11,502 nucleotides of DNA from Elusimicrobia bacterium RIFCSPLOWO2_01_FULL_60_11. Lineage in GTDB: Bacteria > Elusimicrobiota > Elusimicrobia > 2-02-FULL-39-32. Below are positions 1-6,479 of this stretch, piece after piece. Each line of letters opens with the position of its first letter. Position 1 is the stretch's first letter. Location: assembly GCA_001800085.1 (NCBI GenBank), contig MGUS01000049.1, positions 1 to 11,502 on the forward strand, read 5' to 3'. Position numbers and translations under genes: made by a program. The notes under the pieces are model-generated. The model had not been told where the DNA came from. It made no database searches and saw only the letters and a list, made by a program, of their open reading frames with translations.

Positions 1-1
1 C

Positions 2-2344
2 CAATTCCGCGGGGATACGGGGCGTTACCTCCAATCCTCGCCCGGTAAAGCGAGCTTGAACCTCTTAAGAATGGTCAGGGAGGGGCTTTTCGTCGAGATC
101 AAATCAGCGCTGGCCCTGGCCAAGAAGACGGGCGCTCCTGTCATCCGGGAGGACATCCGGGTGAAATTCGAAGGGAAATTCCTGGATGTGGGACTGAAAG
201 TGATCCCGCTCCATTCGCCGGAACATCCCGCGCATGACTTCCTCGTGCTGTTCGAAGAGCCGCGCCTTCGCCAAAGGAAGCCCGGGAAACGGGAAAGCAA
301 GGTTTCAAAACAGGAGGCCGGGGCCAGCGAGAACAGCAGTCTAAGACACGAGTTGGACATGACCAAGGAATCCCTGCAGTCGACCATCGAGAACCAGGAC
401 GTCACCAACGAAGAACTGAAGTCGTCCAATGAGGAGATCCTTTCCAGCAACGAAGAGCTTCAAAGCACGAACGAAGAATTGGAGACGGCCAAAGAGGAAC
501 TGCAGTCCACCAATGAAGAGCTCATCACGGCCAACGAAGAAGTGAAGAGCCGGAACTTCGAGCTCATAGAGTCCAACAAAGAACTTGCCTTTCAAAGCAA
601 GGAGAAAGAGAAGCGGGCGGCGGAGTTGATCGTCGCCAACAAGGAACTCGCCTTTCAGAACAAGGAGAAAGAGAAGCGGGCGGCGGAGTTGATCGTCGCC
701 AATAAAGAGCTTGTCTTTCAAAGCAAGGAGAAAGAGAAGCGGGCAGCGGAGCTGGGCGTCGCCAACAAGGAACTCGCCTTTCAGAACAAGGAGAAAGAGA
801 AGCGGGCGGCGGAGCTCGCACAGGCCAACAGCGACCTGGACAATTTGATCAGCAGCGCGAACGTGGCCATCATCATGCTTGGAAGCGACCTGTGCGTCCG
901 GCAATTCACAAAATCCGCGGAAAGGGCGCTCCATATCAAGGCCGCCGACATCGGGCGCCCCGTCAGCCGCCTTGAACTCGACATCCATGTCCCGGACCTC
1001 GAGTCCTTGGTCGCCTCCGCCGTCAAGAGCGGCCGCATCAAAGAGCGGGAAGTCCAGAACAAGCAAGGCCATTGGCACAACATCCAGATCCGGCCGTTCA
1101 AGACCGGCGAGGACAAGATCGAAGGGGCGCTGATCGTCTATATCGACATCCAGTCCATCAAAGGCGTCGAGAAGCTGACCCGCAGCCTGAGCGAGCTTGA
1201 AGCGGCGCGAAAATACAACCAATGGATCGTGGAGAGCGTCCAGATCCCGCTGATCATCCTCGATCACAATCTGCGCATCATCACGGCGAATCCCGCCTTC
1301 TATCAGACCTTCAAGGTCTCCGAAGAGAAGACCGAAAAGCAATCCATCTACGACCTGGGCAACGGACAGTGGAACATCCCCAAACTGAAACAGCTTTTGG
1401 AGGATATCCTGCCCCAAAGCAAGGTGTTCAACAACTTTCAGGTGGAACATGTCTTTCCGGACCTCGGGCGCCGGATCATGACGCTAAACGCGAGAAGGCT
1501 GGAGCACCAGAACCAGATCCTGCTCGCGATCGAGGACATCACGGACCGCAAGAACATCGAGGGGCTTCTCGCCGTGGAAAAAAGGAACCTGGAAAAAGTC
1601 AACCATGAGCTGGACCAATTCGTCCACATGGCCAGCCACGACCTGCGTTCTCCTTTGAGGGTCATCTGCTCCTTTGCGGAGATATTGGAAAAAGATTGCC
1701 AGGGTAAATTGAATCCGGAGAGCGTGGATTCCCTTAAACACATCATTTTAGGGACGCAAAGGATGAACGAGCTCATCACCGACCTGTTGACGCTCTCAAG
1801 GATCACGAAAGTCGAGAATCCCTATGAACCGGTCAATATCGGAGACCTGATCGGATCGGTCAAAAGGCGGCTGCAGGCCGAGATCGAGCGCAGCAACGCG
1901 CTCATCACGACCCACGATTCCCTGTCGGCGGTCGTTTGCTGCTTCGACCGCATCAAAATGAGGGAGGTCTTCACGAATTTGATCCATAACGCGATCAAGT
2001 ATTCTTCCAAACATTCGGGGGACCGGCCCCAAGTGGAGATCGGGATGACCGGACAAAAAGACCACTATGAGTTCTCCGTCAAGGACAACGGGATCGGGAT
2101 CGATCCGCGGTATCATCAGCAGATCTTCGACATGTTCAAGCGCCTTCACAGCAAAGACCAGTATGAGGGGACGGGGGCCGGGCTCTACATCGTCAAGACC
2201 ATCGTCGAAGAGCACGGCGGCAGGGTCTGGGTCGAATCCCAGCTGGGTCAAGGCGCCACGTTCTACTTCACCATCCCCAAGGATTTGAAGGCGGGGAATG
2301 AGGGTCCGGCGGAAGCGCTTCAGCTTGCCGGAGTCACAGCATAA
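2..2344 (+). CDS. CheB/CheR-type PAS sensor histidine kinase, 3' part (5' end outside window)
   Basis: The reading frame is open from base 2, so this is the C-terminal part of a larger protein. The first translated residues (GRYLQ, then KASLNLLRMVREGL) match the linker that follows the CheR methyltransferase in CheB-CheR-PAS kinases, so CheB and CheR domains are expected upstream. In order there follow: a Glu/Asn-rich coiled coil (about 330-570) with NEELQSTNEEL-type heptads; four 21-residue repeats (575-826); a PAS domain (about 830-1150); a second PAS domain (about 1200-1560); a HisKA domain with H-box ASHDLRSPLR (phospho-accepting His codon at 1637); and a HATPase with N-box (NLIHNAIKYS, about 1975-2005), G1 (DNGIGI, about 2085) and G2 (GTGAGLYIVK, about 2167). 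No membrane segment is visible, so this is likely a cytoplasmic kinase. The adjacent response regulator is the probable phosphotransfer partner. The input signal is unknown. Confidence 0.93.
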   Translation, partial: QFRGDTGRYLQSSPGKASLNLLRMVREGLFVEIKSALALAKKTGAPVIREDIRVKFEGKFLDVGLKVIPLHSPEHPAHDFLVLFEEPRLRQRKPGKRESKVSKQEAGASENSSLRHELDMTKESLQSTIENQDVTNEELKSSNEEILSSNEELQSTNEELETAKEELQSTNEELITANEEVKSRNFELIESNKELAFQSKEKEKRAAELIVANKELAFQNKEKEKRAAELIVANKELVFQSKEKEKRAAELGVANKELAFQNKEKEKRAAELAQANSDLDNLISSANVAIIMLGSDLCVRQFTKSAERALHIKAADIGRPVSRLELDIHVPDLESLVASAVKSGRIKEREVQNKQGHWHNIQIRPFKTGEDKIEGALIVYIDIQSIKGVEKLTRSLSELEAARKYNQWIVESVQIPLIILDHNLRIITANPAFYQTFKVSEEKTEKQSIYDLGNGQWNIPKLKQLLEDILPQSKVFNNFQVEHVFPDLGRRIMTLNARRLEHQNQILLAIEDITDRKNIEGLLAVEKRNLEKVNHELDQFVHMASHDLRSPLRVICSFAEILEKDCQGKLNPESVDSLKHIILGTQRMNELITDLLTLSRITKVENPYEPVNIGDLIGSVKRRLQAEIERSNALITTHDSLSAVVCCFDRIKMREVFTNLIHNAIKYSSKHSGDRPQVEIGMTGQKDHYEFSVKDNGIGIDPRYHQQIFDMFKRLHSKDQYEGTGAGLYIVKTIVEEHGGRVWVESQLGQGATFYFTIPKDLKAGNEGPAEALQLAGVTA
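575..826 (+). repeat. Four in-frame 63-bp repeats in the kinase coiled coil
   Basis: Four perfect-length tandem units of 63 bp start at 575, 638, 701 and 764. Each encodes a 21-residue unit of the form NKELxFQ(S/N)KEKEKRAAEL. Units 1 and 3 have Ser, units 2 and 4 have Asn, and the first 50 bases of units 2 and 4 are identical. This points to duplication of a 126-bp double unit. Similar EKEKRAAEL/NKEL modules occur in other PAS kinases as coiled-coil spacers. Copy number sets the length of the helix between the upstream domains and the first PAS. Confidence 0.9.
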
Positions 2345-2779
2345 ATGGATATCCTGCTGGTGGACGACTTCGACGGGGATGCCAAGATCACCCTCAGGGT
2401 CTTCAATGAAGGAAGGATCAAGCATACATTCCATCGGGCCGTGAACGGGCAGGAAGCCCTGGATTACGTCCACAACCGGGGAGCTTTTGAGGACAAACTA
2501 AAATTCCCCGAACCGGATTTCATCTTGATGGACATCCAGATGCCCGTTTTGGACGGACATGAGGCGTTGAAGCAACTCAAAGAGGACCCGCGGTTCGCCC
2601 ACATCCCGGTGGCGATGCTCACGACTTCGAGCAGCAGAACGGACATCCAGAAAAGCTTCAGTTACGGCGCCGTGAGTTTCATCACCAAGCCGATGATCTA
2701 CGACGAATTCACCCAGCTTGTCGATAACTTCAACCGGTACTGGCTGACCAGCAGCAAGCTGCCCTGTGCCCATGCGTAG
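2345..2779 (+). CDS. Single-domain response regulator (Rcp1-like receiver)
   Basis: This 144-residue protein is a stand-alone receiver domain with no output domain. Visible receiver residues are the acidic pair D7/D8 in LLVDD, the phospho-acceptor D63 in ILMDIQMP, T93/T94 in MLTTSS and the conserved K115 in FITKP. The insert between helix 1 and strand 3, the TTS motif and the ending NFNRYWL are typical of Rcp1-like regulators that accompany phytochrome and CheB/CheR-PAS kinases. The ATG directly follows the kinase TAA, with GGAG about 10 bases upstream inside the kinase gene. The pair is therefore translationally linked and very probably a cognate two-component set. Without a DNA-binding domain it must act through protein contacts or as a phosphorelay intermediate. 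Confidence 0.93.
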   Translation: MDILLVDDFDGDAKITLRVFNEGRIKHTFHRAVNGQEALDYVHNRGAFEDKLKFPEPDFILMDIQMPVLDGHEALKQLKEDPRFAHIPVAMLTTSSSRTDIQKSFSYGAVSFITKPMIYDEFTQLVDNFNRYWLTSSKLPCAHA

Positions 2780-3434
2780 GAACGATCCGGTCCGATTGAA
2801 AAGTTATTTATTCTCTATGGCGATGATGTTGTGCGCGGTCCCCGCGTCGGCTAAAGACAATGAACAGTCGACGGGCAACGCGCCTCCGGCCACGGGGAAA
2901 AAGGATCTTTACGAACAGAAGGAGTCGACCGAGACATTCGCCCGGGTACGCCTTCCATTGACTCCCTATTCCATCCCCTGGCTGGGCCTGACGATGGGGA
3001 TCCCTCCCTATTTCAAAGTCACGCTGAATGCCCCCACGGAAGATTTTGACCAGAAGGGCCTGATCTGGCAGATGGACAAGCCCGTCACGGAAAAAAGCAG
3101 GGCTTCCGTGGAGCTCTTCCGCGACCTCTACGACCAGAAATTCTTTCAATTGCAGGATTATCTGGACGATGACGACGTCACGCAGTTGTCCGGGAATGGG
3201 AATGAGATCAAAGTGACCAAATCCGCCATCCGCGTTTCCGGGATCAAGGCCTTGTCCATAGACATCGTCAGCAAGATCCAGGACAAGGACGCGCCCTATG
3301 ACGTGCATTATAAATTCGTGTTGTTGCGGCGGGCAGGACATGTGTTCGTGTGGCGGTTGAGCGCCAACGAGCTGGATTACGCGCCCTTGGCTCCCATTTT
3401 CAAGCAGTTCATCGCTTCAATCCGGTTCAAGTAG
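2772..3434 (+). CDS. Secreted protein of unknown function
   Basis: I do not recognise a named family. A positively charged N-terminus (MRRN...RLK) is followed by a hydrophobic stretch (YLFSMAMMLCAV) and an Ala-x-Ala signal peptidase site (PASA before KDNEQ), so the protein is probably exported to the periplasm. The mature part of about 190 residues starts with a polar linker. It ends in an alternating strand-like region with IRVSGIKALSID, YDVHYKFVLLRRAGHVFVWRL and the terminal FKQFIASIRFK. That ending resembles PsbP/DcrB-like small lipoproteins only loosely. The start is uncertain: GTG 2766, ATG 2772 and TTG 2796 are all in frame, none has a good ribosome binding site, and the first two overlap the regulator gene by a few bases. 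The overlap suggests co-transcription with the kinase and regulator. Confidence 0.7.
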   Translation: MRRNDPVRLKSYLFSMAMMLCAVPASAKDNEQSTGNAPPATGKKDLYEQKESTETFARVRLPLTPYSIPWLGLTMGIPPYFKVTLNAPTEDFDQKGLIWQMDKPVTEKSRASVELFRDLYDQKFFQLQDYLDDDDVTQLSGNGNEIKVTKSAIRVSGIKALSIDIVSKIQDKDAPYDVHYKFVLLRRAGHVFVWRLSANELDYAPLAPIFKQFIASIRFK

Positions 3435-3455
3435 GGGGAAAATAGAGAATAGAAA

Positions 3456-3483
3456 ATAGACCGGTCGCCGCGGCGACCTCTAT
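3456..3483. terminator. GC-rich palindromic hairpin, possible back-up terminator for the minus strand
   Basis: A perfect 16-bp palindrome (3463-3478, arms GGTCGCCG and CGGCGACC) is extended by ATAGA/TCTAT with a two-base bulge. On the minus strand the hairpin is followed by a pyrimidine-rich T tract (TCTATTTTCTATT), so it may catch read-through from the tRNA gene. On the plus strand it is followed by A residues, not T. Confidence 0.45.
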
Positions 3484-3519
3484 AAAAAAACCGCCCCTCA
3501 ACTGACAGGCGGTTTTTTT
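3484..3519. terminator. Bidirectional rho-independent terminator
   Basis: A 12-bp stem pairs AAAAAAACCGCC (3484-3495) with GGCGGTTTTTTT (3508-3519) around a 12-base loop. Both strands carry a T run after the GC core. It terminates the plus-strand signalling unit, and on the minus strand it starts one base after the tRNA 3' end. Confidence 0.9.
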
Positions 3520-3520
3520 A

Positions 3521-3594
<74 letters not shown>

Positions 3595-3638
3595 TGAACA
3601 TCGTAACATACCCTCTCCTTGAAGTCAAATGGGGGCTC

Positions 3639-3822
3639 GCAAGGGGCTTGCCTCTCTCGCGCGGGGCGCGCACGCTCGTCATTTTTTCTTAGGGAGCTCA
3701 AGTTGGGGCGAACATCCTCCTTCGTCGGCTTAGTCGCCCCACATCTCGCTCCAGAGGAGTTAGAACGAAAAAATTCCTCGCTTACGGCGCTACGCGAATG
3801 CGTTCGATAGGCAACCCCTTGC
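3639..3822. repeat. MITE-like imperfect inverted-repeat element in the tRNA/ORF6N intergenic region
   Basis: The 310-base stretch 3595-3904 holds no convincing gene. Within it, GCAAGGGGCTTGCCT (3639-3653) is matched at 3809-3822 by the inverted AGGCAACCCCTTGC, differing by one inserted base. Inside lie further nested inverted pairs: ATTTTTTC (3681-3688) with GAAAAAAT (3767-3774), GGAGC (3693-3697) with GCTCC (3748-3752), and TGGGGCGA (3704-3711) with TCGCCCCA (3734-3741). The whole can fold into a long imperfect hairpin. A direct copy of the right end, ACCCCTTGCTCGCC, occurs at 3814-3827 and again at 3850-3863. This looks like a small non-autonomous repeat element or a structured RNA; no target-site duplication is visible. 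Confidence 0.45.
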
Positions 3823-3875
3823 TCGCCCTGCCGCGGGCAATTCGCCGCCACCCCTTGCTCGCCGGGACAGCTAAT

Positions 3876-3900
3876 ATGGTGTCACAATTTGTGACACCAT
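3876..3900. repeat. 25-bp perfect palindrome downstream of the ORF6N gene
   Basis: ATGGTGTCACAA (3876-3887) and its exact reverse complement (3889-3900) flank one central base. AGCTAAT (3869-3875) and ATTAGCT (3904-3910) extend the symmetry after a three-base gap on one side, reaching into the ORF6N stop codon at 3905-3907. It could be a terminator-like hairpin or a protein-binding operator. No T run follows it on the minus strand, which argues against a simple terminator. Confidence 0.85.
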
Positions 3901-3904
3901 GGCA

Positions 3905-4444
3905 TTAGCTTACAAATACCCTAACTTTAGGGGTCCTACGACGGGACGGTTTGGATGACGCGGATGGCTTTTTTAAGAGCCCGCGAATGATGTCAAAAAG
4001 GGAATGAATATGATGATCATGACCTTCGACCCGTTGTTCCAATTCGTCGAGTTTCTTAAGGATATTCTTGTGTCCGGAAAGCATCTCCCGGATTTTATTG
4101 AAAGCCCGCACCACGAATATACTTACTTGGACCGCTCTTTTGGTATTGAGAATGCTCGCGATCATGATTGCCCCATGCTCCGTGAAGGCATAGGGAAGAT
4201 GTCCGCCCAGGCTTTTTATTGATGGTATCGCAAATTGCGATACCAAGATTTCCGTTTCATTCTTTGTCAATCGGAACATGAAATCTTCCGGGAAACGCTC
4301 CTTATTCCTTTTTACCTGTTGCCGGAGCGGTCTAGTTTTCACTCCATAAAGGTCAGCCAAGTCACGGTCCAGCATCACCTTATGCCCCCGTATAATGAAG
4401 ATTTTGCTCTCGATTCCTTTGTGACTCATGATCTCTTTGTTCAT
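3905..4444 (-). CDS. ORF6N (KilA-N-like) domain protein
   Basis: This 179-residue protein matches the ORF6N family of phage-antirepressor-like DNA-binding proteins. The N-terminal domain (about residues 11-95) shows the expected series: IFIIRGHKVMLDRDLADLYGV, then QVKRNKERFPEDFMFRLT, then LVSQFAIPS and LPYAFTEHGAIMIASIL. A helical segment follows (RAVQVSIFVVRAFNKIREML), then a short coiled coil (KNILKKLDELEQRVEGHD) and a basic Ser/Lys/Arg tail. The start is secure: ATG at 4444 is preceded by AAAGGAGG with good spacing. Such genes are scattered in prophages, mobile regions and bacterial chromosomes, and the cellular role of the free-standing form is not established. It stands alone on the minus strand between an inverted-repeat element and the AT-rich hydrolase gene. 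It carries one palindrome in its coding sequence and a related one at its end. Confidence 0.9.
   Translation of the reverse strand: MNKEIMSHKGIESKIFIIRGHKVMLDRDLADLYGVKTRPLRQQVKRNKERFPEDFMFRLTKNETEILVSQFAIPSIKSLGGHLPYAFTEHGAIMIASILNTKRAVQVSIFVVRAFNKIREMLSGHKNILKKLDELEQRVEGHDHHIHSLFDIIRGLLKKPSASSKPSRRRTPKVRVFVS
4223..4245. repeat. 23-bp perfect palindrome inside the ORF6N coding sequence
   Basis: TGGTATCGCAA (4223-4233) and its exact reverse complement (4235-4245) flank one base. It covers the codons for residues 67-74 (LVSQFAIP). Compared with the palindrome at 3876-3900 it differs at two positions per arm, and both changes occur symmetrically in the two arms, so the dyad is kept. Confidence 0.85.
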
Positions 4445-4449
4445 AAATT

Positions 4450-4457
4450 CCTCCTTT
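4450..4457 (-). promoter_or_regulatory. Strong Shine-Dalgarno of the ORF6N gene
   Basis: On the minus strand AAAGGAGG lies five bases before the ATG at 4444. It fixes the start of the ORF6N protein and implies efficient translation. Confidence 0.8.
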
Positions 4458-4511
4458 AGTTTTTGCTATCCCAATGATACCGCCAGCCGACCAGCTTGGG
4501 GGAGGGGAATT

Positions 4512-4631
4512 ATGTCAACCTGTGTAGAATTGCTGCTCAAAAATCACTTATTTTCAACTTGGAGTGGGGTAGGGGGAAGTGGTATGATTTTAAAATATAT
4601 CAATGACATCGTGCGAGAAGCATTGAAGTAA
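4512..4631 (+). pseudogene. Small ORF, possibly a HicB-like antitoxin remnant
   Basis: The interval 4458-4650 between the divergent ORF6N and hydrolase genes holds one short reading frame. ATG 4512 follows a GGAGGGGAATT stretch. A second in-frame ATG at 4584 follows AGGGGGA with proper spacing. The end of the frame, MILKYINDIVREALK then stop, resembles the first residues of many HicB-type antitoxins (a YI...A helix that normally continues into a Tyr/Glu-rich strand), but the protein stops at once. It may be a decayed antitoxin start, the edge of a lost insertion, or a chance ORF serving as a leader for the hydrolase gene 19 bases downstream. The first half of the frame is not recognised. Confidence 0.25.
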
Positions 4632-4650
4632 TGATAGGGGATGTAATAGG

Positions 4651-6372
4651 ATGTCAATAAAACATGTTCCAAGCGTTTTAATAACCACACTCATACTGCT
4701 TTGTCCAATTTTTACGACACTGTTATATTCTTCCGAATCAAATGGTATCGCTCACAAATGCAAAGTCATATTTGTACATGGCTATATGGGCGATCCTAAC
4801 ACATGGTTAAATGACCGTACCAATGCATTCTGGCCGGAAATGTTTACGATGGACGAAGACTTAATTGGAATGAATATAGCTGTTAGCACATATGGATATG
4901 AAAGTAATAAAAATGACAAAACGGCTCTTCGACTGGACGTTCTTTCAGAAAATTTTCAACACTACCTCAAAGAAATTTCTTACGCGGACAATCCAGAGCA
5001 AATATATATAGTTGCGCATAGCTATGGTGGACTTGTTGCAATGGGCGCACTTGACTTGCTCTATGAGAAGGACGAGTCAAAAAAGATATTTGAAAAAGTG
5101 AGGGGAATTTTTTTGATAGCAAGTCCCTTTGAGGGGCGCCATATTTCAAAATTGGTAAAAGTTAAATACAAAAACGCACAGATATTTGACACTGATAAGG
5201 ATGCACTATATTCAAATGGAATCAGAAGAAGATGGAAAAATATATTTAAAAACACGAGGATAAAATGTGACACTAGACCTTCAATTTATTCTTATGGGGA
5301 AGGAAAAAGAACATGGGTATGGGGGATTCCTCCCTATTGGGGCAAGTTAGTACCAACGAATTCTATGTTATTGTCTGGGATTGATGAATTTATTGAATTT
5401 GAAGACAAAGATCATAATTCAATCGTCAAGCCCGCTGATAATCAAGATGAAGTTTATCGTCGGGTGAAAAATATGATCATTGAAAACGGAAGTGGAAGAC
5501 GGTCATTAATCTCCAATTCAAGAACAATTTCTGTGTCAATACCAGTTGAAATTACGTCCATGGATACCATGCTGTTTGAGGAGTACTTTAAGCGTCGTTT
5601 CTATAATCCGGCAGTTTGGTGGAAAGGTTTATTGTCAACGCGACCACAATTAAAGGAGGCGGTGTATACAGATGAAGTTGATGAGTTATTGGCGGAGCTG
5701 ATTTTGATGAGCATTGTTGTTGACTATGCCTCAACTTTTTTCTCATATTGGGATATTGAACATATGGAAAAATTGAAATATGCAGACGAAGCAACACATG
5801 TCAAGCGAGTATATGGGTCCTCTATAAGAGACGGCAAAAACATCAAAGTTACCGAAATAATGAAATTGATGAATGATATTAATACCTTTGCACGAATCAA
5901 AGTAGGGTTTTCTGTCGAAACCGATAATTATGGATTAGACATATATTCTCCTGGTCAAGAACCTCATTACTTTTTCCCGCGAGACGATTTTGATGTATCA
6001 TTCCCGTTAAAGACTACGCTTTCCTTCTCTAAAATTGGACCTCCCAAGAAGCTATTTATGACGCCAAAAAGTCAGTACGAAAATGTTATGTCTCTTGTAA
6101 ATCCTTACATGAGTGTGAAAGTTATTATCCGGCCGGCTGGTGTTGGGGCGTTTGGTAAAAGACTAGCAAAGTTTTATGGTGTAAGTTTTTATGATTCCAG
6201 GTACATGAACCACAACTATGAAATTGAGGTCCAAGAACAACATGATGAATTGATGGATGATACAAAGGTAATGAAAAGTTATAAGAGATGGTACGACAAT
6301 TTTTATCAATTAATCAAAAAATATGACTGGAGTGATGTTGTAAATAGTTTTGATGATGCAGAAGATCGCTAG
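4651..6372 (+). CDS. Exported alpha/beta hydrolase (PGAP1/DUF676/SERAC1-like) with unknown C-terminal region
   Basis: This 573-residue protein starts with a hydrophobic segment (about residues 7-26), a signal peptide or membrane anchor. Residues 37-275 look like a serine hydrolase of the lipase-like PGAP1/DUF676/SERAC1 group: KVIFVHGYMGDPNTW (HGY 43-45, oxyanion region), AHSYGG (122-127, nucleophile S124), FLIASPFEG, and DHNSIVKP (254-261, catalytic H255 expected). The acid residue is not certain. Residues 280-573 match nothing I know. They are rich in charged and aromatic residues, with predicted helices and a strand-like part (VGFSVETDNYGLDIYS). The likely role is ester or lipid hydrolysis at the envelope; the substrate is unknown. 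The gene is much richer in A+T than its neighbours (four hand-counted 60-base lines have 15, 19, 23 and 27 G+C), which suggests transfer. GGGGA lies about 10 bases before the ATG. Confidence 0.8.
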   Translation: MSIKHVPSVLITTLILLCPIFTTLLYSSESNGIAHKCKVIFVHGYMGDPNTWLNDRTNAFWPEMFTMDEDLIGMNIAVSTYGYESNKNDKTALRLDVLSENFQHYLKEISYADNPEQIYIVAHSYGGLVAMGALDLLYEKDESKKIFEKVRGIFLIASPFEGRHISKLVKVKYKNAQIFDTDKDALYSNGIRRRWKNIFKNTRIKCDTRPSIYSYGEGKRTWVWGIPPYWGKLVPTNSMLLSGIDEFIEFEDKDHNSIVKPADNQDEVYRRVKNMIIENGSGRRSLISNSRTISVSIPVEITSMDTMLFEEYFKRRFYNPAVWWKGLLSTRPQLKEAVYTDEVDELLAELILMSIVVDYASTFFSYWDIEHMEKLKYADEATHVKRVYGSSIRDGKNIKVTEIMKLMNDINTFARIKVGFSVETDNYGLDIYSPGQEPHYFFPRDDFDVSFPLKTTLSFSKIGPPKKLFMTPKSQYENVMSLVNPYMSVKVIIRPAGVGAFGKRLAKFYGVSFYDSRYMNHNYEIEVQEQHDELMDDTKVMKSYKRWYDNFYQLIKKYDWSDVVNSFDDAEDR

Positions 6373-6479
6373 TCAATTATTTTTGCATTTAGTATGATGA
6401 CCGTCGAAAAATGCTATGTAGTCAGTTGTTAATGTGATCGACTCGTACGTCTCAACTGAAAGTTAATTATAAGGTCAAA
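6373..6479. other. AT-rich intergenic segment with likely promoter region of the glycosyltransferase operon
   Basis: This segment of about 107 bases separates the AT-rich hydrolase gene from the G+C-rich glycosyltransferase operon. It contains no ORF and no clear terminator hairpin. AAGG at 6471-6474 is the ribosome binding site for the ATG at 6480. The composition change falls here, so one boundary of the putative insert probably lies within it. Confidence 0.5.

Noticed and set aside
341..1450. A 369-codon minus-strand frame opposite the kinase
   Set aside because: It is antisense to well-supported kinase domains and its repeats are the mirror of the coiled-coil repeats.
4463..4485. A third palindrome of the ORF6N series in its own leader
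   Set aside because: Only GGTATC and an imperfect GATAGC half-site occur, with a different spacing; too weak to call.
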